Below are positions 53,848 through 61,932 of a stretch of DNA of 64,000 nt, piece by piece (positions within the stretch are counted from its first letter, which is position 1; every line of letters begins with the position of its first letter). The stretch comes from Paenibacillus tarimensis. GTDB taxonomy: Bacteria; Bacillota; Bacilli; Paenibacillales; Paenibacillaceae. The translations under genes and the position numbers were made by a program. Under the pieces are notes generated by a model that saw only the letters and a program-made list of their open reading frames with translations, made no database searches and was not told where the DNA came from. The DNA lies in NCBI RefSeq assembly GCF_021532315.1, contig NZ_JAKGAO010000004.1:124001-188000 (forward strand), in the 5' to 3' direction.

Positions 53848-54747
53848 TTGCTCACAGGGGTAAATGTAGTTCTGCTGGGTGGAGATGCAAGGCAGCTGGA
53901 GGTGATCCGCAAGCTGACTGAGCTTGATGCGACGGTAACCGTTGCAGGCTTCGACGGTCTTCATACGCCGCTGGATGGGGCCGTTCATGCGGAGCTCGAT
54001 TGTGAAATGCTGAAGGTAGCAGATGCTCTGCTGCTGCCGGCTGTCGGCACGGATGATGAAGGTGTCATTACAGCAGTGTTCAGTGACAGAGAGCTCAAGC
54101 TGCTCGATGAGCATATTGCCCGCCTTCCCAAGCATTGTAAAGTCTACACCGGGATGGCCAAACCGTACTTAAAGAAGATGTGTGCCAAGCACAACATCGC
54201 ATTGGTTGAACTGTTTGAAAGGGATGATGTAGCAATTTACAACTCCATACCAACCGCAGAGGGCGCCGTCATGATGGCGATGCAGAACACGGACATTACG
54301 ATCCATGGCTCTGTCTCATTGGTACTCGGGTTTGGCCGGACAGGATTTACGCTGGCACGGACGCTGCAGGGAATGGGTTCTAAAGTTATGGTGGGTGTAC
54401 GCCGGGAAGATCATTTTGCAAGAGCGCTCGAGATGGGTTTCGAGCCGGTAGACACCAGCAATCTGGTCCATTATACGGGGAATATCGACTTGCTTTTTAA
54501 TACAATTCCGACTATGATAGTCACAGCGCAAATTATTGCTAAATTGCCATCTCGCGCCGTCATTATTGACATTGCGTCAAAACCCGGCGGCACCGATTTC
54601 CGCTTTGCTGAGAAGCGTGGAATCAAAGCGATGCTCGCCCCCGGACTTCCCGGTGTTGTGGCTCCCAAAACGGCTGGTCGGATTATAGCAGACTGTGTCA
54701 GCCGCTTGATTCAGGAAGACACGATGGAGCGGAGGGATGAGCAATGA
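53848..54747 (+). CDS. dpaA: Dipicolinate synthase subunit A (SpoVFA)
   Basis: With DpaB, converts dihydrodipicolinate to dipicolinic acid, the major spore-core solute. It is a dehydrogenase-like protein with the Rossmann motif VLGFGRTGFTLARTL and conserved LFERDDVAIYNSIPTAEGA and MLAPGLPGVVAPKTAG segments. The start is TTG 53848, giving MLTGVNVVLLGGDARQLE, which aligns with the B. subtilis start; AGAGGAG lies 8 bases upstream. An in-frame ATG at 53821 would add 9 residues. Length is 299. It overlaps dpaB by 4 bases. Confidence 0.94.
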   Translation: MLTGVNVVLLGGDARQLEVIRKLTELDATVTVAGFDGLHTPLDGAVHAELDCEMLKVADALLLPAVGTDDEGVITAVFSDRELKLLDEHIARLPKHCKVYTGMAKPYLKKMCAKHNIALVELFERDDVAIYNSIPTAEGAVMMAMQNTDITIHGSVSLVLGFGRTGFTLARTLQGMGSKVMVGVRREDHFARALEMGFEPVDTSNLVHYTGNIDLLFNTIPTMIVTAQIIAKLPSRAVIIDIASKPGGTDFRFAEKRGIKAMLAPGLPGVVAPKTAGRIIADCVSRLIQEDTMERRDEQ

Positions 54748-55337
54748 ATTGGCAGGGCAAAACGGTCGGGTATGCTTTATCCGGGTCCCATTGCACATTT
54801 GCTGAAATTATGCCGCAGATTAAGCGGTTTGTGGATGCTGGTGCTAATGTAGTACCGATTGTCTCACAGACGATTATGACGACGGACACACGGTTTGGAA
54901 CATCGGCAGAATGGCAGCGTAAGCTGAAGGAAATAACGGGGAACGAGATTATTTCCAGCATTGTGCAGGCCGAACCGCTTGGACCCTCCAAGCTTCTGGA
55001 TGTACTTATTATTGCGCCGTGTACGGGCAACACCACGAGTAAGCTGGCTAATGCAATGACCGACGGGCCTGTTCTTATGGCCGCTAAATCACAGATGCGT
55101 AATGGCAGGCCGCTAGTGTTGGCCATTTCTACGAATGACGGTCTGGGTCTTAATGCAGCTAATATTGCTAAACTTCTTGTTGCCAAGAATGTTTACTTTG
55201 TGCCTTTCGGCCAGGATAGTCCAGAGCAGAAGCCAAACTCGCTAGTAGCCCGGATGGATTTGTGCCTGGAGGCCTGTGAAGCCGCACTACAGGGGTATCA
55301 GCTGCAGCCTCTGCTGGTTGAGCGGTTTAATTATTAA
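54744..55337 (+). CDS. dpaB: Dipicolinate synthase subunit B (SpoVFB)
   Basis: Flavoprotein-like subunit of dipicolinate synthase, 197 residues. The N-terminus KTVGYALSGSHCTFAEIMPQ and the central IAPCTGNTTSKLANAMTDGP are typical of the HFCD/flavoprotein fold of SpoVFB. Translation is coupled to dpaA through a 4-base overlap. Its substrate comes from DapA, encoded three genes downstream. Confidence 0.95.
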   Translation: MNWQGKTVGYALSGSHCTFAEIMPQIKRFVDAGANVVPIVSQTIMTTDTRFGTSAEWQRKLKEITGNEIISSIVQAEPLGPSKLLDVLIIAPCTGNTTSKLANAMTDGPVLMAAKSQMRNGRPLVLAISTNDGLGLNAANIAKLLVAKNVYFVPFGQDSPEQKPNSLVARMDLCLEACEAALQGYQLQPLLVERFNY

Positions 55338-55434
55338 TCGTTTTCATAAACATAGGTTTCTACTGCGTAAAAAAAGGTATCAAGGTAAGTTTGCGGCAAA
55401 GCTTGAAGCAGTGAAAGAGGGGAGACGGAACCAT

Positions 55435-56469
55435 ATGTCAAATCAGAAATTGTTTAACGTTGCCGTGGTTGGGGCGACAGGTGCAGTAGGAGAACAGATT
55501 ATTGGACTTCTCGAGAAGAGAGATTTTCCGATTAACCAGTTGAAGCTGCTGTCTTCCGCAAGATCAGCCGGTACAACAATCAAGTTCAAGGACCAGGACA
55601 TAACGGTGGAAGAGGCGACGCCGGAAAGCTTCAAAGGTGTAGACATCGCACTATTCAGTGCTGGGGGAGACGTTAGTAAGGCACTGGCTCCTCACGCTGT
55701 AGAACATGGCGCGGTTTGCATCGATAACACGAATGCTTTCCGAATGGATCCGAATACACCGCTCGTTGTACCAGAGGTTAATATCAGCAAGGTTGAGGAA
55801 CATAACGGAATTATTGCCAATCCAAATTGTTCTACTATTCAGATGGTTGCGGCGCTTAAGCCGCTGTATGACCGGTACGGAATCAGCAAAATCCTCGTTT
55901 CAACTTACCAAGCTGTTTCCGGTGCGGGAAGCCGGGCGATAGATGAACTGCTGCGTCAGACGAAGGAAGCCCTAGAAGGAAATCCGGTAAACCCTGATAT
56001 CCTGCCTGTCGGTTCCTTGCCTGTGAAGCATCAGATCGCGTTTAATGCCATTCCGCAGATTGATAAGTTCCAGGATAACGGCTATACCTTAGAGGAAATG
56101 AAGATGATTCGTGAAACGAAGAAGATCATGGGCGACGAGTCGATTGATGTTACAGCGACATGCGTCAGAATCCCAGTCGTTCATGGCCATTCTGAATCCG
56201 TATATGTCGAACTGAAATCTGATTACGAGCTGGAAGACGTCAAGAAGCTGTTGTCTGAGGCTCCAGGAGTCACAGTTGTTGATGATATGGAAAATCAGCG
56301 GTATCCGCTGGCTACAGAAGCTGCCGGCAAGCCGGATGTATTCGTCGGCCGGATCCGCAGAGACCTCGGTAATACCAAAGGTCTTAATCTGTGGATCGTT
56401 TCTGATAATCTGATGAAGGGTGCGGCATGGAATGCTGTACAGATCGCAGAGTATATTGCAGCCAAATAG
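55435..56469 (+). CDS. asd: Aspartate-semialdehyde dehydrogenase
   Basis: Reduces aspartyl phosphate to aspartate semialdehyde, feeding lysine, DAP, methionine and threonine synthesis. The NADP-binding motif GATGAVG is at residues 13-19, and the active-site cysteine is C132 in NPNCSTIQM. Length is 344 residues from ATG 55435, which follows AGAGGGGAG by about 10 bases; the longer open frame begins inside dpaB. The 97 bases before it show no clear promoter. Confidence 0.96.
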   Translation: MSNQKLFNVAVVGATGAVGEQIIGLLEKRDFPINQLKLLSSARSAGTTIKFKDQDITVEEATPESFKGVDIALFSAGGDVSKALAPHAVEHGAVCIDNTNAFRMDPNTPLVVPEVNISKVEEHNGIIANPNCSTIQMVAALKPLYDRYGISKILVSTYQAVSGAGSRAIDELLRQTKEALEGNPVNPDILPVGSLPVKHQIAFNAIPQIDKFQDNGYTLEEMKMIRETKKIMGDESIDVTATCVRIPVVHGHSESVYVELKSDYELEDVKKLLSEAPGVTVVDDMENQRYPLATEAAGKPDVFVGRIRRDLGNTKGLNLWIVSDNLMKGAAWNAVQIAEYIAAK

Positions 56470-56557
56470 GAATTCATTCTAAATTAATCCCATCTGATTT
56501 CTTATCTCGACCTATGACAGCTGATTGACGTCTTCCCGATTTAGGGAGGACGAAACA

Positions 56558-57760
56558 GTGGCCATATTAGTACAAAAGTTTGGCGGAACGTCCCTTGCAA
56601 CGGAAGAAGCAAGGCAGCATGTGATCGAGCATATTAAGCGGGAGCGTGCTAAAGGGTATCAGATCGCAGTTGTCGTGTCCGCGATGGGGCGCAAAGGTTC
56701 TCCATACGCAACCGATACGCTGCTGTCACTTGTAACTGGTTCACAGTCAGCCCGGGAACAGGACTTTTTGATGGCCTGCGGGGAGATGATCTCCGCGGCC
56801 GTGCTATGCTCCTTGCTGGAATCCGAGGGAATACCCGCTGTAGCTTTAACTGGCGGTCAAGCGGGTATTCGTACGGATAACCAATATGGCCACGCCCGAA
56901 TTACCCGTATTGATCCCGCCGCTATGATCCGCCATTTGGATCAGGGGCGGGTTGTCGTTGTAACGGGCTTTCAGGGGATGACTGATGACGGCGAGATTAC
57001 CACGCTGGGCCGGGGAGGCAGCGACACCTCGGCAACAGCTATAGGCGCAGCGCTGCATGCTGAAATGGTGGATATCTACACCGATGTAGAAGGCATACTA
57101 ACGGCTGACCCGAAGGTGGTTGAGAACGCTCGTCCGCTTGAGTCGGTTAGTTATAATGAAATCTGCAACATGGCTCGTCAAGGGGCCAAGGTTATCCATC
57201 CCCGTGCTGTAGAAGTCGCGGCACAAAGCAATATCCCGATTCGTGTAAGGTCGACTTTTTCTGATCTGGAAGGAACATTGGTGTCATCCAGACAAACCTC
57301 GCATGTACAAGATGTTAACGACAGGCCTGTTACTGGAATTGCCCATGTTGCGCCTGTGACTCAGATTACGGTAAGTAACACTGAAGGTCAGTCAGATGTT
57401 CAGCTCGGTGTATTTCAGGCGATGGCGAAGCATGATATCAGTGTTGACTTTATTAATGTCACACCTAGCGGAGCTGTTTATACGGTTTTTGACAGCGAAG
57501 CTGACCGTGCGGTGGCTGTGCTGGAGAAGCTTGGCTATCAGCCGGCTGCCATTCGAGATTGTGCTAAGGTATCTGTCATCGGCGGAGGCATGAATGGTGT
57601 ACCGGGTGTTATGGCCCGGATTGTAGAGGCATTGACAGATGAAGGCATTTCGATTATGCAATCAGCAGATTCCAATTCAACGATTTGGGTCCTCGTTCGT
57701 CAGGCAGATATGATTGCGGCGATCCGGGCGCTCCATACAAAGTTCGGCTTGGATCTATAA
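56558..57760 (+). CDS. dapG: Aspartate kinase I (DapG)
   Basis: First enzyme of the aspartate family pathway; B. subtilis DapG is inhibited by meso-diaminopimelate. The catalytic domain has LVQKFGGTSLA at the N-terminus and TLGRGGSDTSATAIGAAL, followed by two C-terminal ACT domains (about 265-400, with the late GGGMNGVPGVMARIVEALTD, shown in full as 20 residues). The start is GTG 56558 (MAILVQKFGG, 400 residues) behind TTAGGGAGG. Its place between asd and dapA matches Bacillus. Confidence 0.95.
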   Translation: MAILVQKFGGTSLATEEARQHVIEHIKRERAKGYQIAVVVSAMGRKGSPYATDTLLSLVTGSQSAREQDFLMACGEMISAAVLCSLLESEGIPAVALTGGQAGIRTDNQYGHARITRIDPAAMIRHLDQGRVVVVTGFQGMTDDGEITTLGRGGSDTSATAIGAALHAEMVDIYTDVEGILTADPKVVENARPLESVSYNEICNMARQGAKVIHPRAVEVAAQSNIPIRVRSTFSDLEGTLVSSRQTSHVQDVNDRPVTGIAHVAPVTQITVSNTEGQSDVQLGVFQAMAKHDISVDFINVTPSGAVYTVFDSEADRAVAVLEKLGYQPAAIRDCAKVSVIGGGMNGVPGVMARIVEALTDEGISIMQSADSNSTIWVLVRQADMIAAIRALHTKFGLDL

Positions 57761-57928
57761 CAAGAAGTTTTACTTACTTATACAGCCGGTGGCAGGCTGC
57801 TGCTGATCCGGCGAATTATTGGCGTTCACCCGGAATAGAGCATATACGAAGTCAGATATGAAGCATTGCTTTCGACTAACGGATAAGCGCTCGCTCCGGC
57901 GCATGGACACTTCACAGGAGGAGTCATA

Positions 57929-58801
57929 ATGGATTTCGGAAGACTTGTCACCGCGATGGTCACCCCTTTCGACAGCAATGGTCAGATCGACTGGGTCACG
58001 ACGGAACGGTTAATTGACTATTTGATTAACGAGCAGGAGAGCGACAGCCTCGTCGTTGCGGGAACAACAGGTGAATCACCAACGCTCAGCGACGAAGAAA
58101 AGCTAGAGCTGTTCCGGTTTGTTGTCAGTAAAGCGGGGGGACGCTGTAAAGTTATCGCGGGTACAGGCAGCAACAGTACCGCCCATTCCATCCATATGAC
58201 CCGTGAGGCTGAGAAGTGTGGGGTTGATGGTGTGCTCGTCGTTGTGCCTTACTATAACCGGCCAAGTCAGGAAGGTTTGTACCTGCATTTTAAAGCTATT
58301 GCGGAAGCAACATCCCTTCCGGTTATTCTATATAACGTGCCTGGACGAACAAGTGTGAACCTGTCTGCAGAGACGACAATACGCTTGGCTGCTATTCATA
58401 ATATTGTGGCTACAAAGGACTGTGCTCCTCTGGATCAGATCACGAAGATTATAACCGGCACACCAGACAGCTTTAAGGTTTACAGTGGGGATGACAGCAC
58501 TACGCTCCCTGTCCTTACAGTCGGCGGGTATGGAATTGTCAGCGTCTCAAGCCATATTATTGGCGCTCAGATGAAGAAGCTGATTCAGGCGCATCTGGAC
58601 GGCCGAACAGAAGAAGCAGCAGCTCTGCATAGAGCATGCTATCCGGTATTTAAGGGTATGTTTGACTGTCCTCATCCGGTTCCTAACCCGGTTGCTGTCA
58701 AATATGCGCTTAGGCTAAAGGGAATTCCAGTTGGCGGTGTTAGGCTGCCGCTGGTTGATGTAACCGAGGCAGAAGCGGAATTTATCAAGAAGCTGCTGTG
58801 A
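57929..58801 (+). CDS. dapA: 4-Hydroxy-tetrahydrodipicolinate synthase
   Basis: Condenses pyruvate with aspartate semialdehyde, the first committed step to DAP, lysine and dipicolinate. The Schiff-base lysine is K163 (VATKDCAPL), with Y135 in LYNVPGRTS and the GTTGESPTL loop at 46-54. Length is 290 residues. AGGAGGAG precedes the ATG. The 168 bases after dapG contain no recognisable T-box or lysine riboswitch. Confidence 0.97.
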   Translation: MDFGRLVTAMVTPFDSNGQIDWVTTERLIDYLINEQESDSLVVAGTTGESPTLSDEEKLELFRFVVSKAGGRCKVIAGTGSNSTAHSIHMTREAEKCGVDGVLVVVPYYNRPSQEGLYLHFKAIAEATSLPVILYNVPGRTSVNLSAETTIRLAAIHNIVATKDCAPLDQITKIITGTPDSFKVYSGDDSTTLPVLTVGGYGIVSVSSHIIGAQMKKLIQAHLDGRTEEAAALHRACYPVFKGMFDCPHPVPNPVAVKYALRLKGIPVGGVRLPLVDVTEAEAEFIKKLL

Positions 58802-58811
58802 TATTTTCTCG

Positions 58812-58846
58812 AAGAACCGATGCATAGCATCGGTTCTTTGTTTTTG
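58812..58846 (+). terminator. Strong terminator after dapA
   Basis: A perfect 12-bp stem (AAGAACCGATGC against GCATCGGTTCTT) with a very small loop, followed by TGTTTTT. Confidence 0.88.
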
Positions 58847-58882
58847 GGGACGCTAATAATCCAGCTATCTTTCGGCCTTCAC

Positions 58883-58912
58883 TTGTGTTTTGTCTTTTCA
58901 ATCATGTATAAT
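58883..58912 (+). promoter_or_regulatory. Probable sigma-A promoter of rnjB
   Basis: TTGTGT, an 18-base spacer and a perfect TATAAT (58907-58912), lying between the dapA terminator and rnjB and leaving a leader of about 80 nt. Confidence 0.55.
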
Positions 58913-58999
58913 GATGTCAAGTGACTGGGTGCGGCAAATCTTTGAAAATCAAATAATGTTTGGATCGACGTCCAACGTATACAGGAGGTACTGATTTAC

Positions 59000-60679
59000 T
59001 TGTCTAAGAAGAACAACCAAGATAAGCTGCTTATATTTGCTTTGGGCGGCGTCGGTGAAATCGGTAAGAATATGTATGTCATTCAATATGGTAATGACAT
59101 TGTTGTGGTGGATTCTGGTTTGAAGTTTCCGGAAGAGGACATGCTGGGGATCGATATCGTTATCCCGGATATTACGTACTTGACCGATAATCGGGATAAA
59201 GTTAGAGGCATATTAATTACTCATGGTCATGAGGACCACATCGGCGGGCTTCCGTACGTTCTTCGTCACCTGAATGTACCAGTCTATGGAACGAAGCTGA
59301 CCCTTGGTCTTATTGAAGGAAAGCTGAAGGAAGCAGGTCTGCTTGGCGAAACCAAACGGATTCTGATTAATGCGGATTCTGAAGTTCAGCTTGGTACAAT
59401 CAAAGCAACATTCTTCCGTACAAATCATAGTATTCCGGACTCGGTTGGCGTATGCCTCGATACTCCGGAGGGCACGGTTGTCCACACTGGTGACTTTAAG
59501 TTCGATCATACACCGGTCAATGACCAGTATGCGGACCTTCAGCGCATGGCTGAGATCGGCAGCAGAGGTGTACTCGCCCTGCTGTCTGACAGCACAAACG
59601 CCGAACGTCCCGGCTTCACACCGTCCGAGAGTAAGATTGGCACAGAATTTGAGGATATATTCCGGAAAGCTACCCAGCGCGTGGTAGTTGCCACATTCGC
59701 TTCAAACGTACACCGGATTCAGCAGGTTATCAACGCCGCAATGGCGACCCGTCGCAAAATCGCTGTTATTGGCCGTAGTATGGTCAATGTCGTTACAATT
59801 GCTTCTGAGCTTGGTTACCTGAACATCCCTGAGGGTATGATCATTGAGCCTGAGGAAGTAGGTAAGATGGCGGCTGACCGCGTTGTAATTCTGTCGACCG
59901 GAAGCCAGGGCGAGCCGATGTCAGCACTGACTCGTATGGCTCGCTCGACTCACCGCAAGGTGGATATTTTACCTGGTGATACTGTCATTATTGCGGCTAC
60001 ACCGATTCCAGGCAATGAGAAATATGTGGGAAGAACTGTAGATGAGCTGTTCCGCCTTGGAGCGAATGTCATCTACGGACCGGGCTCTGTATCGGGTGTG
60101 CACGTATCAGGTCACGGCAGCCAGGAAGAATTGAAGCTGATGCTGAATCTGATCAAGCCGAAGTATTTTATTCCGATCCACGGTGAATATAGAATGTTGA
60201 GACAGCATGCCCAGCTGGGAGAAGCAGTTGGTATCGAGAGGGAGAATATCTTCCTGCTGGATAACGGGGATACGGTTGAAATTCAGGGCGGTAATGCGCG
60301 TAAAGGTAATAAAGTACAGGCCGGCAATGTCCTGATTGATGGTCTTGGTGTGGGTGATGTAGGCAATATCGTACTGCGCGACCGCAAGCTGCTCTCTCAG
60401 GATGGTATTCTGGTAGTAGTCGTAACACTCAGCAAGCAGGATGGAGCTATTATGTCCGGACCTGACATTATCTCACGCGGCTTTGTTTACGTCCGTGAGT
60501 CGGAAGGCCTGCTCGAAGAGGCCAACCGGATTGTCACTTCTACGCTTAACAAGCTGATGAGTGACAACGTGAATGAATGGGCATCTCTGAAGACGAATGT
60601 GAAGGATGCGCTGGGTCGTTTCCTTTATGAGCAGACACGCCGCCGTCCGATGATTTTGCCAATTATTATGGAAGTTTAG
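59000..60679 (+). CDS. rnjB: Ribonuclease J2
   Basis: Metallo-beta-lactamase/beta-CASP nuclease of RNA decay and maturation. The zinc motif HGHEDH is at residues 75-80, with the LGGVGEIGKN opening and the beta-CASP region downstream (DSTNAERPG, GSQGEPMSALTRMA, PIHGEYRML). Length is 559 residues. The start is TTG, 10 bases after AGGAGGT. It is named J2 because it occupies the B. subtilis rnjB (ymfA) position between dapA and tepA; J1 would be expected elsewhere. Confidence 0.92.
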   Translation: MSKKNNQDKLLIFALGGVGEIGKNMYVIQYGNDIVVVDSGLKFPEEDMLGIDIVIPDITYLTDNRDKVRGILITHGHEDHIGGLPYVLRHLNVPVYGTKLTLGLIEGKLKEAGLLGETKRILINADSEVQLGTIKATFFRTNHSIPDSVGVCLDTPEGTVVHTGDFKFDHTPVNDQYADLQRMAEIGSRGVLALLSDSTNAERPGFTPSESKIGTEFEDIFRKATQRVVVATFASNVHRIQQVINAAMATRRKIAVIGRSMVNVVTIASELGYLNIPEGMIIEPEEVGKMAADRVVILSTGSQGEPMSALTRMARSTHRKVDILPGDTVIIAATPIPGNEKYVGRTVDELFRLGANVIYGPGSVSGVHVSGHGSQEELKLMLNLIKPKYFIPIHGEYRMLRQHAQLGEAVGIERENIFLLDNGDTVEIQGGNARKGNKVQAGNVLIDGLGVGDVGNIVLRDRKLLSQDGILVVVVTLSKQDGAIMSGPDIISRGFVYVRESEGLLEEANRIVTSTLNKLMSDNVNEWASLKTNVKDALGRFLYEQTRRRPMILPIIMEV

Positions 60680-60736
60680 TTATAACCCTTAACTGTTCGA
60701 AAGATCCCGACCCGGTTCCAATAGAACAAACATTAG

Positions 60737-60786
60737 CAGCTTTATGGAAGCTTCTTCGGAAGTTATCCATAAAGCTGTTTTTGTTT
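60737..60786 (+). terminator. Terminator after rnjB with a CUUCGG tetraloop
   Basis: A 12-bp stem CAGCTTTATGGA/TCCATAAAGCTG encloses a second hairpin CTTC-TTCG-GAAG and is followed by TTTTTG. The UUCG tetraloop should make it very stable. Confidence 0.88.
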
Positions 60787-60858
60787 GGTATAAAAGTCGC
60801 TCTTGATTCCATACTATGACAAGCCGCACCATCAAGGGTTAAACAGGGAGGAATTGAG

Positions 60859-61623
60859 ATGACAACCGAACACGAAGCGTATCAGAAGTTTACAATGGAG
60901 CAGCCCGATCCAGGTACTGTTCCTATGGATCCCAATAAATTAACGAACCCGATTGTCCAGACAATTCAACAGCTGGGTCAGACATCTACACCTGCTGCCG
61001 AGTCCAACCTGTTCTGCATGACTATCATCGGCCAGGTGGAAGGCCACATGGTCCTCCCGCCGCAAAACAAAACAACCAAATACGAGCATTTGATTCCCCA
61101 GTTGGTCGCAGCAGAGCAGAATCCGAAGGTTGAAGGTATTCTGATCGTATTGAACACAGTTGGTGGTGATGTGGAAGCGGGACTGGCGATTGCGGAAATG
61201 ATCTCTTCCCTAACCAAGCCTAAAATTACGCTTGTCCTTGGCGGCGGACACTCGATCGGTGTGCCTATTGCAGTAGCAGGGGATAAGTCGTTCATCGCTG
61301 AAACGGCAACCATGACCATCCATCCGATCCGTCTTAACGGTCTAGTAATTGGTGTTCCGCAAACCTTTGAGTATCTCGATAAAATGCAGGAACGGGTTGT
61401 ACGGTTCGTTACTTCACACTCAAACATATCAGAGACGCGTTTCAAAGAGCTGATGTTCAAGACAGGTGAATTAACGCGTGATATCGGTACGACGGTCATT
61501 GGCTCGGATGCTGTTAGCGACGGCTTGATTGATGAAGTGGGCGGTATTGGACACGCTATCGCAGAACTTAACCGCCTTATTGACGAGCGCAGGCAAGGCC
61601 TGCTGGGGGGGACCCTGCAATGA
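60859..61623 (+). CDS. tepA: ClpP-family protein TepA (translocation-enhancing protein)
   Basis: ClpP-fold serine protease-like protein of 254 residues (YmfB/TepA), linked in B. subtilis to protein translocation and spore properties. The presumed nucleophile Ser lies in [15 protein letters not shown] and the His in TMTIHPIRL. The N-terminal 50 residues are polar and probably disordered. There is no signal peptide. GGGAGGAA precedes the ATG, and the end overlaps ylzJ by 4 bases. Confidence 0.92.
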   Translation: MTTEHEAYQKFTMEQPDPGTVPMDPNKLTNPIVQTIQQLGQTSTPAAESNLFCMTIIGQVEGHMVLPPQNKTTKYEHLIPQLVAAEQNPKVEGILIVLNTVGGDVEAGLAIAEMISSLTKPKITLVLGGGHSIGVPIAVAGDKSFIAETATMTIHPIRLNGLVIGVPQTFEYLDKMQERVVRFVTSHSNISETRFKELMFKTGELTRDIGTTVIGSDAVSDGLIDEVGGIGHAIAELNRLIDERRQGLLGGTLQ

Positions 61624-61853
61624 CGCTTCATACGATACTGCCCCTCGAGGTTGTACTGCAGGGCTTTCATCAGAACAACGAGCATAAGCCGACAATCGAG
61701 CTGCATTCGGGCAATATGAAGCTGGAGCTGGAGCCAGTGTACCCGGGAATCGGTAAAATTGTCCGTATTATTGAATGTCCGCTTAATCATTATCTGAGAC
61801 CCGAGCTGTCTCCGGGTATGCTCTACACTTATGGTCCACAGCTAAATGGATAA
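61620..61853 (+). CDS. ylzJ: YlzJ-like small protein
   Basis: A 77-residue protein of the YlzJ family, invariably next to tepA. It shows the family features [15 protein letters not shown] at the start, a central beta-rich part, and the C-terminal [16 protein letters not shown]. No membrane helix or catalytic motif is visible and the function is unknown. Its overlap with tepA suggests the two products act together. Confidence 0.88.
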   Translation: MTLHTILPLEVVLQGFHQNNEHKPTIELHSGNMKLELEPVYPGIGKIVRIIECPLNHYLRPELSPGMLYTYGPQLNG

Positions 61854-61901
61854 TCTTTTGTCATTAAGAGACAAAGTCGAATAGGAACATCTGTCCTCTT
61901 A

Positions 61902-61918
61902 TGGTATAATCGTATACC
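61902..61918 (+). promoter_or_regulatory. spoIIIE -10 element within a perfect palindrome
   Basis: TGGTATAAT is an extended -10 (TATAAT at 61905-61910) without a recognisable -35. It overlaps a perfect inverted repeat GGTATA-ATCG-TATACC (61903-61918) that would include the transcription start, so a repressor site is possible. Confidence 0.5.
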
Positions 61919-61932
61919 AGAGGTGACCGATG

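Noticed and set aside
55338-57928. A lysine riboswitch or T-box before asd, dapG or dapA
   Set aside because: I looked for the conserved T-box sequence and a lysine-riboswitch-like multi-helix leader in the 97-, 88- and 168-base gaps and saw neither. The gaps are too short for a full lysine riboswitch plus expression platform.
61857-61875. TTTGTC/GACAAA hairpin after ylzJ as a terminator
   Set aside because: The stem is short and not followed by a T-run; termination is unlikely.
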